From Natronoarchaeum mannanilyticum (GTDB taxonomy: Archaea > Halobacteriota > Halobacteria > Halobacteriales > Natronoarchaeaceae), in assembly GCF_039522665.1 (NCBI RefSeq), contig NZ_BAAADV010000001.1, positions 620,001 to 684,000 of the forward strand: a stretch of 64,000 nt of DNA, written 5' to 3'. The notes beneath the pieces are model-generated. The model saw only the letters and a list, made by a program, of their open reading frames with translations, had not been told where the DNA came from and made no database searches. This document shows, in pieces, positions 16,050 through 26,418 of the stretch. The first letter of the stretch is position 1. Every line of letters begins with the position of its first letter. The position numbers and the translations under genes were made by a program.

Positions 16050-16670
16050 ATGGAGTCCCGACTCCGCGCGGGCGTCGCCGCGTACAACGCCGGCTACCAC
16101 CACGCGGCCCACGACGCCTGGGAAGAGTACTGGCTCGATCTGGAGCGCGGCACCGACGACGAGCGGCTGCTCCACGGGCTGATCCAGTTCACCGCCGCGG
16201 TCCACCACGCCCGCGGGCGCAACTGGGAGGGCGCGGTCGGGCTGGCCGAGAGCGCGGGCGAGTATCTCGCGGACCTCCCCGCGGACTACCGCGACGTGAA
16301 CGTCGAGACGGCACGATCCTTTCTCGCAACGCTCGCGGCCGATCCCGAGGCGATCGAGCGGCGGCATCCGCCGAAGCTGCGCGTCGACGGGCGGGCCGTC
16401 GAGCTGGCCGATCTCGACGTCGACGCGGTCTGGATCGCGGCGCCGCTGCTCGCGGAGGCGATCGACGGCTTCGACGACGCCGTCGTCGAGCGGGCCGTCC
16501 GGTACGCCCGCGAGGACCTCGACGCGGGCGACGAGGGCAGCAAGTACGTCACGTTCCTGCTCGATTTCGTCGGCGACGCCGAGAACAGAGGGATCATCTA
16601 CCAGCGGCTCGGACAGCACGTCGACCGGCGACGCTCGCGGGAGAAAGACGTCGAAGGGCTGTTCGACTAA
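16050..16670 (+). CDS. DUF309 domain protein
   Basis: The 206-residue, mostly helical protein has AYNAGYHHAAHDAWEEYWLD and HGLIQFTAAVHHARGRNWEGA, the hallmark of DUF309. The His/Glu pattern in the first helices resembles a metal or substrate pocket. The function is unknown. I chose the ATG at 16050. It has a TATA-like CTATTT about 27 bases upstream, overlapping the end of L40e, and the frame upstream of it is only read-through of the L40e region. Confidence 0.85.
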   Translation: MESRLRAGVAAYNAGYHHAAHDAWEEYWLDLERGTDDERLLHGLIQFTAAVHHARGRNWEGAVGLAESAGEYLADLPADYRDVNVETARSFLATLAADPEAIERRHPPKLRVDGRAVELADLDVDAVWIAAPLLAEAIDGFDDAVVERAVRYAREDLDAGDEGSKYVTFLLDFVGDAENRGIIYQRLGQHVDRRRSREKDVEGLFD

Positions 16671-16762
16671 GCTGCGCTGGGAGCAGTCGTTGACGAGTGT
16701 AGAGCGCATCGAGACGCCGAGCGACGGCGCCGGACGTCGAGCATTGGCGCCGGGCGCCGAAC

Positions 16763-17536
16763 TCAGGCTTCGGGACCGTGAACCCGCTCCTCGCCCTCGA
16801 AGTGCGCGGAGTTGTCCTGCGGGTCGTAGCCGAGCACGTCCTTCGCGCGATCGATCGAGTAGTACTTGCGGTCGTTGTCGGAGATGCCGTAGACGATCTC
16901 GTAGTCGTAGTCGGCCCGCAGGCAGCGGTCGAACAGGTGGGCGCAGTCCCGGTAGGAGAGCCACATCGCCTGGCCGCGCTCGTAGTCGATCGGCGGGTGG
17001 CCTTCGGTGAGGTTGCCGATCCGCACGCAAACGACGTCGAGGTCGTGCTCGTCGTGGTAGTACCGGCCGAGCACCTCGCCCGTCGCCTTGCTGACGCCGT
17101 AGAGGTTGGTCGGGCGGGGGAGCTCGGTGCCGTCGAGGCGGAGCTCGTGGTGATCTCGGTACATCTCGGGCGTGCGCTCGTCGGTCTCGTAGGCGCCGAC
17201 GGCGTGGTTCGAGGAGGCGAAGACGAACTTCTCGACGCCGGCGTCGACGGCGGCCTCGTAGACGGTCTTGGCGCCGTCGATGTTGTTCTCCAGCACGCTC
17301 GACCAGGGCGCCTCGGGGCGTGGATCGCCGGCGAGGTGGATCACCGCGCCGACGCCCTCCATCGCCGCCCGGACCTCGTCGTAGTCGGTGATGTCCGCGA
17401 CGACGTACTCGCCGGGATGGTCGCCGGTCGGCGGTTCGCGATCGAGGAGTCGCCACTCGTAGTCGTCCGCGATCCCGCCCAGGATGGCCTGCCCGACGCG
17501 CCCGCTGGCGCCGGTCAGGAGCACGGGGTCGTCCAT
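16763..17536 (-). CDS. azf: Azf, NAD-dependent glucose-6-phosphate dehydrogenase (extended SDR)
   Basis: The 257-residue extended short-chain dehydrogenase has TGASGRVG at 8-15 (NAD-binding loop) and the catalytic YxxxK as Y146-K150 in LYGVSK. It closely resembles the Haloferax archaeal zwischenferment, which opens an oxidative pentose phosphate pathway using NAD rather than NADP. Shared features I recall are AVIHLAGDPRPEAPW, FASSNHAVGAYET and GISDNDRKYYSIDRA. The related uronate dehydrogenases have similar motifs and are the main alternative. It is divergent from mptD. Confidence 0.85.
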   Translation of the reverse strand: MDDPVLLTGASGRVGQAILGGIADDYEWRLLDREPPTGDHPGEYVVADITDYDEVRAAMEGVGAVIHLAGDPRPEAPWSSVLENNIDGAKTVYEAAVDAGVEKFVFASSNHAVGAYETDERTPEMYRDHHELRLDGTELPRPTNLYGVSKATGEVLGRYYHDEHDLDVVCVRIGNLTEGHPPIDYERGQAMWLSYRDCAHLFDRCLRADYDYEIVYGISDNDRKYYSIDRAKDVLGYDPQDNSAHFEGEERVHGPEA

Positions 17537-17605
17537 TCAATATCTCAGTGGACGAGGGTCGGTAAGTACCATGCGATTTAGGACGCCGGACCCCGATCAG
17601 CTGAC

Positions 17606-17968
17606 ATGGACGAATCCGACGCGACGCCGACGGTCGGCGAGCGAGCGTGCTTCGAGGCCGGCGTCAAGTTCGGCACGCTGTACCACCAGTTCGCCGGGAC
17701 GCCGGTGAGCCCCGACAACGCGAGGAGCCTGGAGCGCGCCATCGAGGAGTCGATCGAGAACCAGCCCCACTGCGTCGGCGTCACCGTCGACATCCTCGAG
17801 GATCGCCTCGACGCTGCGATCGACCACGGCTACACCGAGCTGACGGGCGAGTTCATGGAGGTCGAGATCGTCGTCGACTACGAGGGCACCGAGGTCGTCA
17901 CCAGCATGGCGATGGAGGACGGCTACCCCCTGATGCGCGTCGAGGAAGTGCGGCGCGGCGGCGACTGA
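17606..17968 (+). CDS. mptD: MptD-type dihydroneopterin aldolase
   Basis: This 120-residue archaeal protein has the pattern CFEAGVKFGTLYHQFAGTPV, followed by LERAIEESIENQPHCVGVTV and a C-terminal acidic beta region. It matches archaeal MptD (formerly DUF372). MptD cleaves 7,8-dihydroneopterin to 6-hydroxymethyl-dihydropterin in tetrahydropterin/folate synthesis. Length is right for the family. The ATG lies close to azf, whose start is 70 bases away on the other strand. No other pterin genes are adjacent, so the call rests on family resemblance alone. Confidence 0.8.
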   Translation: MDESDATPTVGERACFEAGVKFGTLYHQFAGTPVSPDNARSLERAIEESIENQPHCVGVTVDILEDRLDAAIDHGYTELTGEFMEVEIVVDYEGTEVVTSMAMEDGYPLMRVEEVRRGGD

Positions 17969-18064
17969 CGGGCGCCGGCCGCCAGTCGATCGACGCCCGT
18001 CGGCGATCGATCAAGTTTTTTAGGGGCCAGCGGTTTCAGATCGGCCGGCGTACGTTTGGGCCCA

Positions 18065-18619
18065 ATGGTCGACGTGATGGGACACGTGGCGATGGGGTTG
18101 CTGTGGGCGATCCCGGCGTGGTTCGTCTGGACGGATCGCGCCAGCCTGGCGTTCATCGGGATCGCGGCCGTGGCCGCGCTGCTCCCGGACATCGACCTGT
18201 TTCTCAGTCAGTGGTTCCCGGCGGCGATCCACCACCACGGTATCACGCACACGGTCGTCGCGGTCCTCGGCGCGAGCGTCGTCGCCGGCGCGCTCACCGC
18301 CGTCGCGTTCGCCGGGCCGTTCGAGCGCTGGACCCGCGGCGAACGGTTCGACAGGACCAGCGCGTTCGTGTTCGCGGCCGCGGCGTACGCGGTGGGCGGG
18401 CTGAGCCACATCTTCGCGGACATGCTCTCGGCGCCGGACCTCTCCACGCCGATCGAACCGCTCTGGCCGTTCGTCCGGCAGTCGTGGGGACTCGACCTGA
18501 TCTGGTACAACTCGCCGTGGTGGAACATCGGGCTCCTGGCCGTCGCGCTGACGATCCACGCGGCGATCGCCGTCGCCGCGGACCCGCTGGATCATCCCTA
18601 TCGGCTCGGAGAGGCGTAG
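18065..18619 (+). CDS. YdjM-type metal-dependent membrane hydrolase
   Basis: The 184-residue integral membrane protein has about four helices. Conserved polar motifs sit at helix ends: VMGHVAMG, LLPDIDLF, HHHGITHTV and GLSHIFADMLS. This spacing of His and Asp is typical of the YdjM/LexA-binding metal-dependent hydrolase family; the substrate is unknown. I prefer the ATG at 18065 over an in-frame TTG three codons earlier. A TATA-like GTTTTTTAG at 18015-18023 is upstream. Confidence 0.85.
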   Translation: MVDVMGHVAMGLLWAIPAWFVWTDRASLAFIGIAAVAALLPDIDLFLSQWFPAAIHHHGITHTVVAVLGASVVAGALTAVAFAGPFERWTRGERFDRTSAFVFAAAAYAVGGLSHIFADMLSAPDLSTPIEPLWPFVRQSWGLDLIWYNSPWWNIGLLAVALTIHAAIAVAADPLDHPYRLGEA

Positions 18620-18759
18620 GCGAGCGCATCGCCGAGTTGCGGGTCGCAGCGCGGCGCGCCGACGCCGCCGACCGACGACGAGCGTTCGGCATTACGTTCG
18701 TTTCGGATCGTTCCCGCGGCGGAAGTCCGAACCGCTTTCTGGATCGCTCTTCGGTCGGA

Positions 18760-18790
18760 TTTCACTTTCACTTTCGGGCGACTTTTTAAC
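18760..18790 (+). promoter_or_regulatory. TTTCACTTTCACT motif and TATA box of the gene at 18815
   Basis: TTTCACTTTCACTTTCGGG (18760-18778) directly precedes ACTTTTTAAC (18781-18790), which is the TATA box about 26 bases before the ATG at 18815. The same motif in the same orientation lies upstream of the TATA box of the small gene at 12520. Confidence 0.55.
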
Positions 18791-18814
18791 CGTTGACGGG
18801 TCGAAGTGTTCGGT

Positions 18815-19282
18815 ATGAGCCAGTCGACGCTCGACGACGACGAACTGTTCGGCGAGGCCGCAAGCGAGATGCGCAAGGACGTCGAGGCGTCGCTCGACGA
18901 CGCCCGGGCCGCGCTCCCCGACAGCGACGAAGTCTGGGACGCGGAGGCCGACAACGTGCTCGGCGTGCTCAACGCGCTGCGCTCGGCGCTCGACGTCGAG
19001 GACGCCGCCGACGAGCTGCACGACGCCAAGAAGTGGTTCACGATGGGCCAGCGCGCCGACGCGTTCGACGACGCCGACGACCTCGAAGAATCGATCGAGG
19101 AGATCGAGGAGACGATCGAGACGATCGAGGACGCCCACGAGCAGGTCGGCGATCTCACCGCGACGATCCCGGACCTCCGGGGAACACTCGACGAGGCCGC
19201 CGAGGCGATCGAAGACGACGGTGCGGATGCGGACGCCGACGCCGATGCGGACGCCGACGCCGAGGAAGCCGAAGCGGAGTAG
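18815..19282 (+). CDS. DUF5790-type acidic protein with Asp-Ala tail
   Basis: The 155-residue, very acidic helical protein begins MSQSTLDDDELFGEAASEMR, a start I recall for the haloarchaeal DUF5790 family. A coiled-coil-like stretch (LEESIEEIEETIETIEDAHE) occupies about 92-112. The C-terminus is a simple (Asp-Ala)n run with a matching hexanucleotide-like DNA repeat, which may vary in length between strains. The function is unknown. I chose the ATG at 18815, which sits leaderless behind the TATA box; a GTG three codons earlier is less likely. Confidence 0.8.
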   Translation: MSQSTLDDDELFGEAASEMRKDVEASLDDARAALPDSDEVWDAEADNVLGVLNALRSALDVEDAADELHDAKKWFTMGQRADAFDDADDLEESIEEIEETIETIEDAHEQVGDLTATIPDLRGTLDEAAEAIEDDGADADADADADADAEEAEAE

Positions 19283-19310
19283 ACGCGGACGATTCGAGAA
19301 TCACGCCGCG

Positions 19311-20051
19311 CTACCGCCGATCGTCGGGCCGCTCCACGTCGCGCTCCGCGACGGCGTCGAGCAGCGCCGCCAGCGCGTCGGCCGCCAACTCGAGCAGTTC
19401 TTCGCCGCGCTCCGCGTCTCCTTCACCCGGGTCGCCGACGACGCCGTTCTCCGTGAACTCCGCGGAGTCGAACGCGAGGTTGACGCCGCTGACCCACTCG
19501 CCCCAGCCGTCGCTGGCGTCCTCGCGGGCCTCCTCGATCCGATCCTCGCGGACGAGTTCGGGCGCCACGGCGCGCAGCACCGCGGTCTCCAGCGGGCCGC
19601 CGTGACCCATGTCCGCCGAGTGGTCGCCGACCGCGTCGAACCAGGTGAAGGGGACCGCGTAGGCGTCGTCGCGGCGGACGATCCGGCCTGCGACCTCGCG
19701 CAGCGCGCCGACGTTGCCGCCGTGGCCGTTGACCAGCACGACCCGGTCCCAGCCGTGCTCGGCGAGGCTGGCGACCGTCTCGCGGACGTACGATCGGAAC
19801 GTCTCCTCGCTGACCCACAGGGTGCCGGAGAACTGGCGGTGTTCCTCGGCGACACCGACCGGGATCGCCGGCGCGACGACGACCTCGCCGTCGTAGCGCT
19901 CGACGCCCGCCTCGGCGACCGCCTCGGCCGTCAGGACGTCCGTCCCCAGCGGGGCGTGGGGGCCGTGCTGCTCGGTGCTGCCGATCGGCAGGATGGCCAG
20001 CTCCGTCTCGGCGTCGGCGGCGTCCGTCCAGGTCCGTTCGCTGAGGTGCAT
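19311..20051 (-). CDS. Creatininase-family amidohydrolase (possibly ArfB)
   Basis: The 246-residue protein has the creatininase-family metal site: ILPIGSTEQHGPHAPLGTD near the N-terminus, then VLVNGHGGNVGAL and DMGHGGPLETAVL. In Archaea one such enzyme is ArfB, the formylamide hydrolase of archaeal riboflavin and F420 synthesis, and that is my leading candidate. Other creatininase-family amidases cannot be excluded from sequence. I chose the ATG at 20051 (MHLSERTW). The upstream extension enters the promoter of the divergent DUF5789 gene. Confidence 0.8.
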   Translation of the reverse strand: MHLSERTWTDAADAETELAILPIGSTEQHGPHAPLGTDVLTAEAVAEAGVERYDGEVVVAPAIPVGVAEEHRQFSGTLWVSEETFRSYVRETVASLAEHGWDRVVLVNGHGGNVGALREVAGRIVRRDDAYAVPFTWFDAVGDHSADMGHGGPLETAVLRAVAPELVREDRIEEAREDASDGWGEWVSGVNLAFDSAEFTENGVVGDPGEGDAERGEELLELAADALAALLDAVAERDVERPDDRR

Positions 20052-20136
20052 GTTCTGTCTCTGGCGTAGCGGCGATAAATATGTGGGGCCAACGGGTTTG
20101 TGTGCGCCCGGCGTCACTCCGATAGAGGGATTCCAG

Positions 20137-20502
20137 ATGGCAAACGACAGCAACGCCGACGGGGGCGACAGCCGCGAGATGGGCGTCGATTTCGGCGAAC
20201 TCGACGAGGCGCTCGAGGAGAAGTCCTACCCGGTGACGACCGGCGAACTGCTCGACGAGCACGGCGACGTCGAACTGGAGTACGAGGGAGGGCGGGCGAC
20301 GCTTTCCGAACTGCTCGAACCGATGGGCGACCAGGAGTTCGACTCGAAGAACGACGTCCAGCAGGCCGCGCTCAACATGGTCGGCGACGACGCCATCGGG
20401 CGCAAGAACTACAGCGACCGGACGCCGCCGGCGACCGGCGAGGACCGGCAGGAGGAGGGCGCGCCGGGGCAGGACACCGGCGAGGGACAGGAGTCGCTGT
20501 AG
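20137..20502 (+). CDS. DUF5789-type small acidic protein
   Basis: The 121-residue acidic protein has MGVDFGELDEALEEKSYPVT, then ELLDEHGDVELEYEGGRATL and the helical DQEFDSKNDVQQAALNMVGD. It ends in a disordered Glu/Gly/Gln tail. It fits what I recall of haloarchaeal DUF5789, whose members are small proteins of unknown role. The ATG at 20137 is the only sensible start. It is transcribed away from the creatininase-family gene. Confidence 0.8.
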   Translation: MANDSNADGGDSREMGVDFGELDEALEEKSYPVTTGELLDEHGDVELEYEGGRATLSELLEPMGDQEFDSKNDVQQAALNMVGDDAIGRKNYSDRTPPATGEDRQEEGAPGQDTGEGQESL

Positions 20503-20658
20503 CGCCGAGGGACGGGTAAGCCGGAGCTATCGGCAGTTCGAAGGTCGTGCGGCCGAGCGCGGGAGGAGTAAGCGAGCGCTAATTTCGGACAGCGCCGACC
20601 GAACGATTCTGAACGGTGGGACGGCTTTTCCCCCTGACCGCCTCAACCGGCGAGGGGA

Positions 20659-22320
20659 GTGGGATATGACGAACGCACCGAGCGGATCGGACGGACGAGC
20701 GAGGAGTCGCGGACGTGCGGAGAACAGAGCGCGGACGGCGCCGTTCGCGTCCCGGAGCGTCCGCGGGGGGGGCCGGGCGTGACGCCGGAAGACGGGGCCT
20801 GGACCGACAGCGGCGACGACTCCAGGACGGCGGCGACCGAAGCCGCGGCGTCGTTCCTGGACGGCCGCAGCCCGGTGGTGATCTCCAATCGCCAGCCCTA
20901 CAGCCACGAGTACGAGGACGAGGAGGTCGTCGTCAACCGGCCCGCCGGCGGACTGACCGCCGCGCTCGACCCGGTGATGCAGACCGTCGAGGGCACCTGG
21001 GTCGCGTGGGGGAGCGGCGAGGCCGATCGGGTGGTCGCCGACGACGACGTCGTCCCCGTGCCGCCGGACGACCCCAGCTACGACCTGCGGCGGGTCTGGC
21101 TCGACGAGGACCAGGTCGACGGCTACTACTACGGCTACAGCAACCAGGCGCTGTGGCCGCTGAGCCACTCCGATACGACGCGAGCGACGTACTCCCAGTC
21201 GGACTGGGAGTGCTACCGGCAGGTCAACGAGCTGTTCGCCGAGGCCGCCGTCGAGGAGAGCGATGGCGAGACCCCGGTACTCTGGTTCCAGGACTACCAC
21301 TTCGGGCTGGCGCCCCGGATGGCCCGCGATCGGCTGGACGACGCCTTCATCATGCAGTTCTGGCATCTTCCCTGGCCCGGCTGGGACGTGTTCCGCGCCT
21401 GCCCGCAGGCCGACGAGCTCCTCGACGGGCTGCTGGCCAACGACATGCTCGGCTTTCACACCGAGGCGTACTGCCAGCACTTCCTCGACACCGTCGCCGC
21501 GCTGACCGATCTCGACGTCGACCGGGAGAGCCGAAGCGTCCGCCACGGCGACCGGCGCACGTACGTCCGGCCGTTCGGCATCGGCATCGACGCCGCGTCC
21601 CAGGCCGAGGCCGCCGCAACCGAGGAAGCCGAGGAGTTCTGGGAGACGTTCACGAGCGGCCACGGCATCGACGAGGATCAGCGCGTCGCCGTCGGCGTCG
21701 ACCGGCTGGACTACACCAAGGGCCTCGTCGAGCGCCTCGAAGCGCTCGAGCACTTCTGGGAGACGCGCCCCGAGTGGCGCGGCGAGCTCACCTACGTCCA
21801 GAAGGGCGCCGAGAGCCGGAGCCGGATCCCCGCCTACCGAAAGATCCAGGAGCGCGTCGAGGCGAAGGTCGCCGACGTCAACGCCCGGTTCGGGACGACC
21901 GACTGGCAGCCGATCGTCTACACCACCGAGATGCTCTCCGAGGAGGAACTGGCGGGGCTGTACCGCGGCGCGGATCTCTGTCTGGTCACGTCGCTGCGGG
22001 ACGGGATGAACCTCGTCTCGAAGGAGTTCGCCGCCGCCCAGCTCGACGAGGACGGCGTGCTCGTACTCTCGGAGCTGGCCGGATCGAGCGGCGAGCTCGG
22101 CGAGGACGCCCTGCTGGTCCATCCCTCGGACACGCCGGGCGTCGCCGACGCGATCGAGTCGGCGCTGACGATGCCCGACGACGAGCGCGCCGAGCGGATG
22201 CGCGCGCTCCGCGAGCAGGTGCTCGACGCCGACGTGTTCGACTGGATCGCCCGCCAGTTCTGGACCGCCGAGCGGATCGAGGGCGCCCGGAACCAGCAGG
22301 AGTCGACGCTCGAATCCTGA
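20659..22320 (+). CDS. otsA: Trehalose-6-phosphate synthase
   Basis: This GT20 glycosyltransferase makes trehalose-6-phosphate from UDP-glucose and glucose-6-phosphate for osmoprotection. The domain starts near residue 73 (VVISNRQPY). It contains WFQDYHFGLAPRM, FWHLPWPGWDVFRACPQ, GVDRLDYTKGL and ADLCLVTSLRDGMNLVSKE, all characteristic of the family. The first 60-70 residues are low-complexity and the start is uncertain. GTG 20659 is listed; a GTG at 20779 after a run of eight Gs is an alternative. otsB follows five bases after the stop, so the pair is an operon. Confidence 0.93.
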   Translation: MGYDERTERIGRTSEESRTCGEQSADGAVRVPERPRGGPGVTPEDGAWTDSGDDSRTAATEAAASFLDGRSPVVISNRQPYSHEYEDEEVVVNRPAGGLTAALDPVMQTVEGTWVAWGSGEADRVVADDDVVPVPPDDPSYDLRRVWLDEDQVDGYYYGYSNQALWPLSHSDTTRATYSQSDWECYRQVNELFAEAAVEESDGETPVLWFQDYHFGLAPRMARDRLDDAFIMQFWHLPWPGWDVFRACPQADELLDGLLANDMLGFHTEAYCQHFLDTVAALTDLDVDRESRSVRHGDRRTYVRPFGIGIDAASQAEAAATEEAEEFWETFTSGHGIDEDQRVAVGVDRLDYTKGLVERLEALEHFWETRPEWRGELTYVQKGAESRSRIPAYRKIQERVEAKVADVNARFGTTDWQPIVYTTEMLSEEELAGLYRGADLCLVTSLRDGMNLVSKEFAAAQLDEDGVLVLSELAGSSGELGEDALLVHPSDTPGVADAIESALTMPDDERAERMRALREQVLDADVFDWIARQFWTAERIEGARNQQESTLES

Positions 22321-22325
22321 TCAGC

Positions 22326-23222
22326 ATGGCACCTCACGACGCCGACGACCGATCGGCGACCGACCACCCCGTGCTCGACCCCGTCCTCGACGATCTCGCG
22401 GAGCGACTGGCGCGCGCGGACGGCCTGCTCTTTCTCTCGGACTTCGATGGCACACTCGCGCCGATCGTCGAGGACCCCGCCGCGGCGGCGCCGCTCGACG
22501 GCGTCCCCGAGAGCCTGCGCGAGCTTCGGGACGCCGACCGGGTCGCCGTCGGGCTGGTCAGCGGTCGCGCGCTGGCCGACCTCCGCGAACGCGCCGGCGT
22601 CTCCGGCGTCCACTTCGCCGGCAACCACGGGCTGGAACTGCAGGAGCCGGCGGACGCCGATGCGTCAGCGGCGTCCGGCGGCGAGGAGCGTCCGGACGCC
22701 GACGTCGAGATTCACCCCGCGGCCGAGTCTGCGGCCGACGCCATCGGGTCGGTGGCCGACGACGTGGCGTCGCGCCTGGACGAGATCGACGGCGCCCGCG
22801 TCGAGGACAAGCGCGTCACCGCGACGGTCCACTACCGCGGCGTCGACGACGACGCCGTTCCGGCGGTCGAGCGGGCGGTCAGCGAGGCCGTCGACGACGT
22901 CGACGCCGAACTGCGAATCACGTCCGGAAAGAAAATCTTCGAGATCCGGCCGGACGTCGACTGGGACAAGGGCGCGGCCGTCGAGTGGCTGCGCGACCGA
23001 CTCGTCCCGAAGAGCGAGAACTGGCTCGCGATCTACGTCGGCGACGACGTCACCGACGAGGACGCGTTCCGGACGCTGGAGGAAGGACGGGGGATCGCGG
23101 TCGGGCGCGAGGAGACCGAGGCGGACCACGTGATCCCCGACCCCGAGGCGGCCCGCGCGCTGACGCGGTGGGTCGCCGGGGCGGGGCGGCGTCACCTCGT
23201 GGGCGACGGCGGAGAAAACTGA
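22326..23222 (+). CDS. otsB: Trehalose-6-phosphate phosphatase
   Basis: The 298-residue HAD-superfamily enzyme dephosphorylates the OtsA product to trehalose. The catalytic motif SDFDGTLAPI carries the nucleophile at Asp39. HFAGNHGLELQ, SGKKIFEIRPDVDWDKGAAV and YVGDDVTDEDAFRTL (motif IV acidic pair) are all present. An acidic insert near 105-125 is haloarchaeal padding. Coupling to otsA is tight, with a five-base gap, so trehalose synthesis is probably one transcript. It converges on the ABC exporter. Confidence 0.94.
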   Translation: MAPHDADDRSATDHPVLDPVLDDLAERLARADGLLFLSDFDGTLAPIVEDPAAAAPLDGVPESLRELRDADRVAVGLVSGRALADLRERAGVSGVHFAGNHGLELQEPADADASAASGGEERPDADVEIHPAAESAADAIGSVADDVASRLDEIDGARVEDKRVTATVHYRGVDDDAVPAVERAVSEAVDDVDAELRITSGKKIFEIRPDVDWDKGAAVEWLRDRLVPKSENWLAIYVGDDVTDEDAFRTLEEGRGIAVGREETEADHVIPDPEAARALTRWVAGAGRRHLVGDGGEN

Positions 23223-23246
23223 CGGCGAGTCGGGTCCGGCCTTCGA

Positions 23247-25235
<1,989 letters not shown>

Positions 25236-25337
25236 GAGGTCGCTCTAGCGGATAGCCGTGCAAAAGGGTTTGCGAGCACCCGAACGGTGCCGGTTCTCGG
25301 GGTATCGATACCGATCGTCGGCGTCGCGCCGCGGCGT

Positions 25338-25607
25338 TCAGAGCTCGCGCCGTTCGACGTCGGCGTCGATCCCCGCGGCCGCCAGATCCTCGCGGATGCG
25401 CTCCCGGAGCGGCCCGGGCACCGTCTCCCGGGCGACCGGCACGGCCGTCTCGCCGTCGTCCTTGACTTTCCAGTAGAGCACGCACTCGCTGGGCTCGTAG
25501 AACTCGATGCTGTAGGCGTCGCCGGCGCCCTGATAGTGAACGCGAGCCGCGAAGTCCTCGGCGCGCCACCCCTCCCGCTCGGCGAGCGCGTCGACGTGAT
25601 CGCCCAT
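25338..25607 (-). CDS. Conserved haloarchaeal small protein, 89 aa
   Basis: This acidic soluble protein starts MGDHVDALAEREGWRAEDFA and contains ARVHYQGAGDAYSIEFYEPS and CVLYWKVKDDGETAVPV, then a C-terminal helix. The alpha-beta-beta-beta-alpha pattern suggests a small compact fold. I recall near-identical proteins in many haloarchaea but know no function. The gene sits between the ABC exporter and the DUF192 gene in the same orientation, with a 32-base gap from the latter. Confidence 0.8.
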   Translation of the reverse strand: MGDHVDALAEREGWRAEDFAARVHYQGAGDAYSIEFYEPSECVLYWKVKDDGETAVPVARETVPGPLRERIREDLAAAGIDADVERREL

Positions 25608-25639
25608 ACTAACGGCTGGACGAAGCGGGCGCGTATGCG

Positions 25640-26149
25640 TTACGATCCGTTGCCGTGGTACTCGATCTCGATCCGGTCGCCCTCGGTGACGTTGTTGTCG
25701 GCCATGTACCCCTTCGGAACCTCCAGGACGTACTTGCCGCGACCCGGATACTCCATGGAGCCGCCGTCCTCGTTCGGGCCGGGTTTTCGAGCCTCGTGGA
25801 TCTCATTGATCCGCTTGTCGCTTCCGACGTACACGATGTCAATGCCGAACGACATATTGGGCATTATGTACGTGTGCTGCCCCTCGCTGTCGTGGACGAA
25901 CAGCATTCCGTGTCCGTCGTCGAGCGAGTCGTGCTTACTCAGACCGATCCGGCGCTCGCGGTTCGTGTCCGCGACCTCCGTCTGGACGACCGCGAGTCGC
26001 TCGCCGCTCTCGTCGCTGATCGTCACCGTCGCCTCGCCGTACTGGTCGGCCCACGGCGTCGGGACGAACCCGGCCTGTACCGCGAGCGCGCCGACGAGCA
26101 GGAGGGCGGTCAGGCCGCCGATCGCCGCGGTCGCGCGCGTGTCCGCCAT
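25640..26149 (-). CDS. DUF192 protein with N-terminal membrane anchor
   Basis: The 169-residue protein has a hydrophobic N-terminal segment (about 8-27, IGGLTALLLVGALAVQAGFV) that should anchor it outside the membrane. The DUF192 domain follows: VVQTEVADTNRERRIGLSKH, GMLFVHDSEGQHTYIMPNM, SFGIDIVYVGSDKRI and a C-terminal KYVLEVPKGYMADNNV. The family is widespread in prokaryotes and its function is unsettled. The gene reads away from tRNA-Val and may be cotranscribed with the two genes after it. Confidence 0.9.
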   Translation of the reverse strand: MADTRATAAIGGLTALLLVGALAVQAGFVPTPWADQYGEATVTISDESGERLAVVQTEVADTNRERRIGLSKHDSLDDGHGMLFVHDSEGQHTYIMPNMSFGIDIVYVGSDKRINEIHEARKPGPNEDGGSMEYPGRGKYVLEVPKGYMADNNVTEGDRIEIEYHGNGS

Positions 26150-26234
26150 ACTCGGTGTGAGGGGCCGTTTCGCCGTAAGGCTACCGACCGAGAGAGAAAG
26201 CGTTATTTCGCCGGATCCTCTGGTTGGGAGTGAC

Positions 26235-26308
26235 GGGTTCGTAGTCTAGCTGGTTATGACGTGGCCTTTACAAGGCCGAGATCGGCGGTTCGAACCCGCC
26301 CGAACCCA
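26235..26308 (+). tRNA. tRNA-Val, anticodon TAC
   Basis: The cloverleaf folds fully. The acceptor GGGTTCG pairs with CGAACCC. The anticodon stem TGGCC/GGCCG encloses loop TTTACAA (anticodon TAC). The T stem GGCGG/CCGCC encloses TTCGAAC. The discriminator base is A and CCA is not encoded. The total is 74 bases with no intron. The last 22 bases are repeated exactly at 26419-26440. Confidence 0.97.
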
Positions 26309-26418
26309 TAGATTTTGACTGCGAACGAACGTGAGCAGTCAAATCTTTGACCGAGGGCGCGGTTCGAACCAGGGAGCGGGAGGTGAGCGAGCGCCAGCGA
26401 GCGAACGGGAGCGACCGA
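26309..26418. repeat. Hairpin-rich insert between tRNA-Val and its duplicated 3' end
   Basis: These 110 bases hold a hairpin made of GATTTTGACTGC (26311-26322) and GCAGTCAAATC (26334-26344), then GAGCG-rich repeats (GGTGAGCGAGCGCCAGCGAG). A degraded tRNA-like fragment GCGCGGTTCGAACC lies near 26350-26364. There is no gene. It is comparable in size and style to the inserts after proS and the thiolase, though it lacks their shared blocks at the same positions. Confidence 0.6.

Noticed and set aside
20666-20782. A 38-codon ATG frame before otsA
   Set aside because: It is Arg-rich and not acidic, unlike real proteins here, and it overlaps the longer otsA frame. Kept only as a note on the G run.
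20715-23222. An 835-codon frame covering otsA in another frame and otsB
   Set aside because: Only the last 298 codons (otsB) show family motifs. The first part is an Arg-rich shadow of otsA, so otsB is taken to start at 22326.
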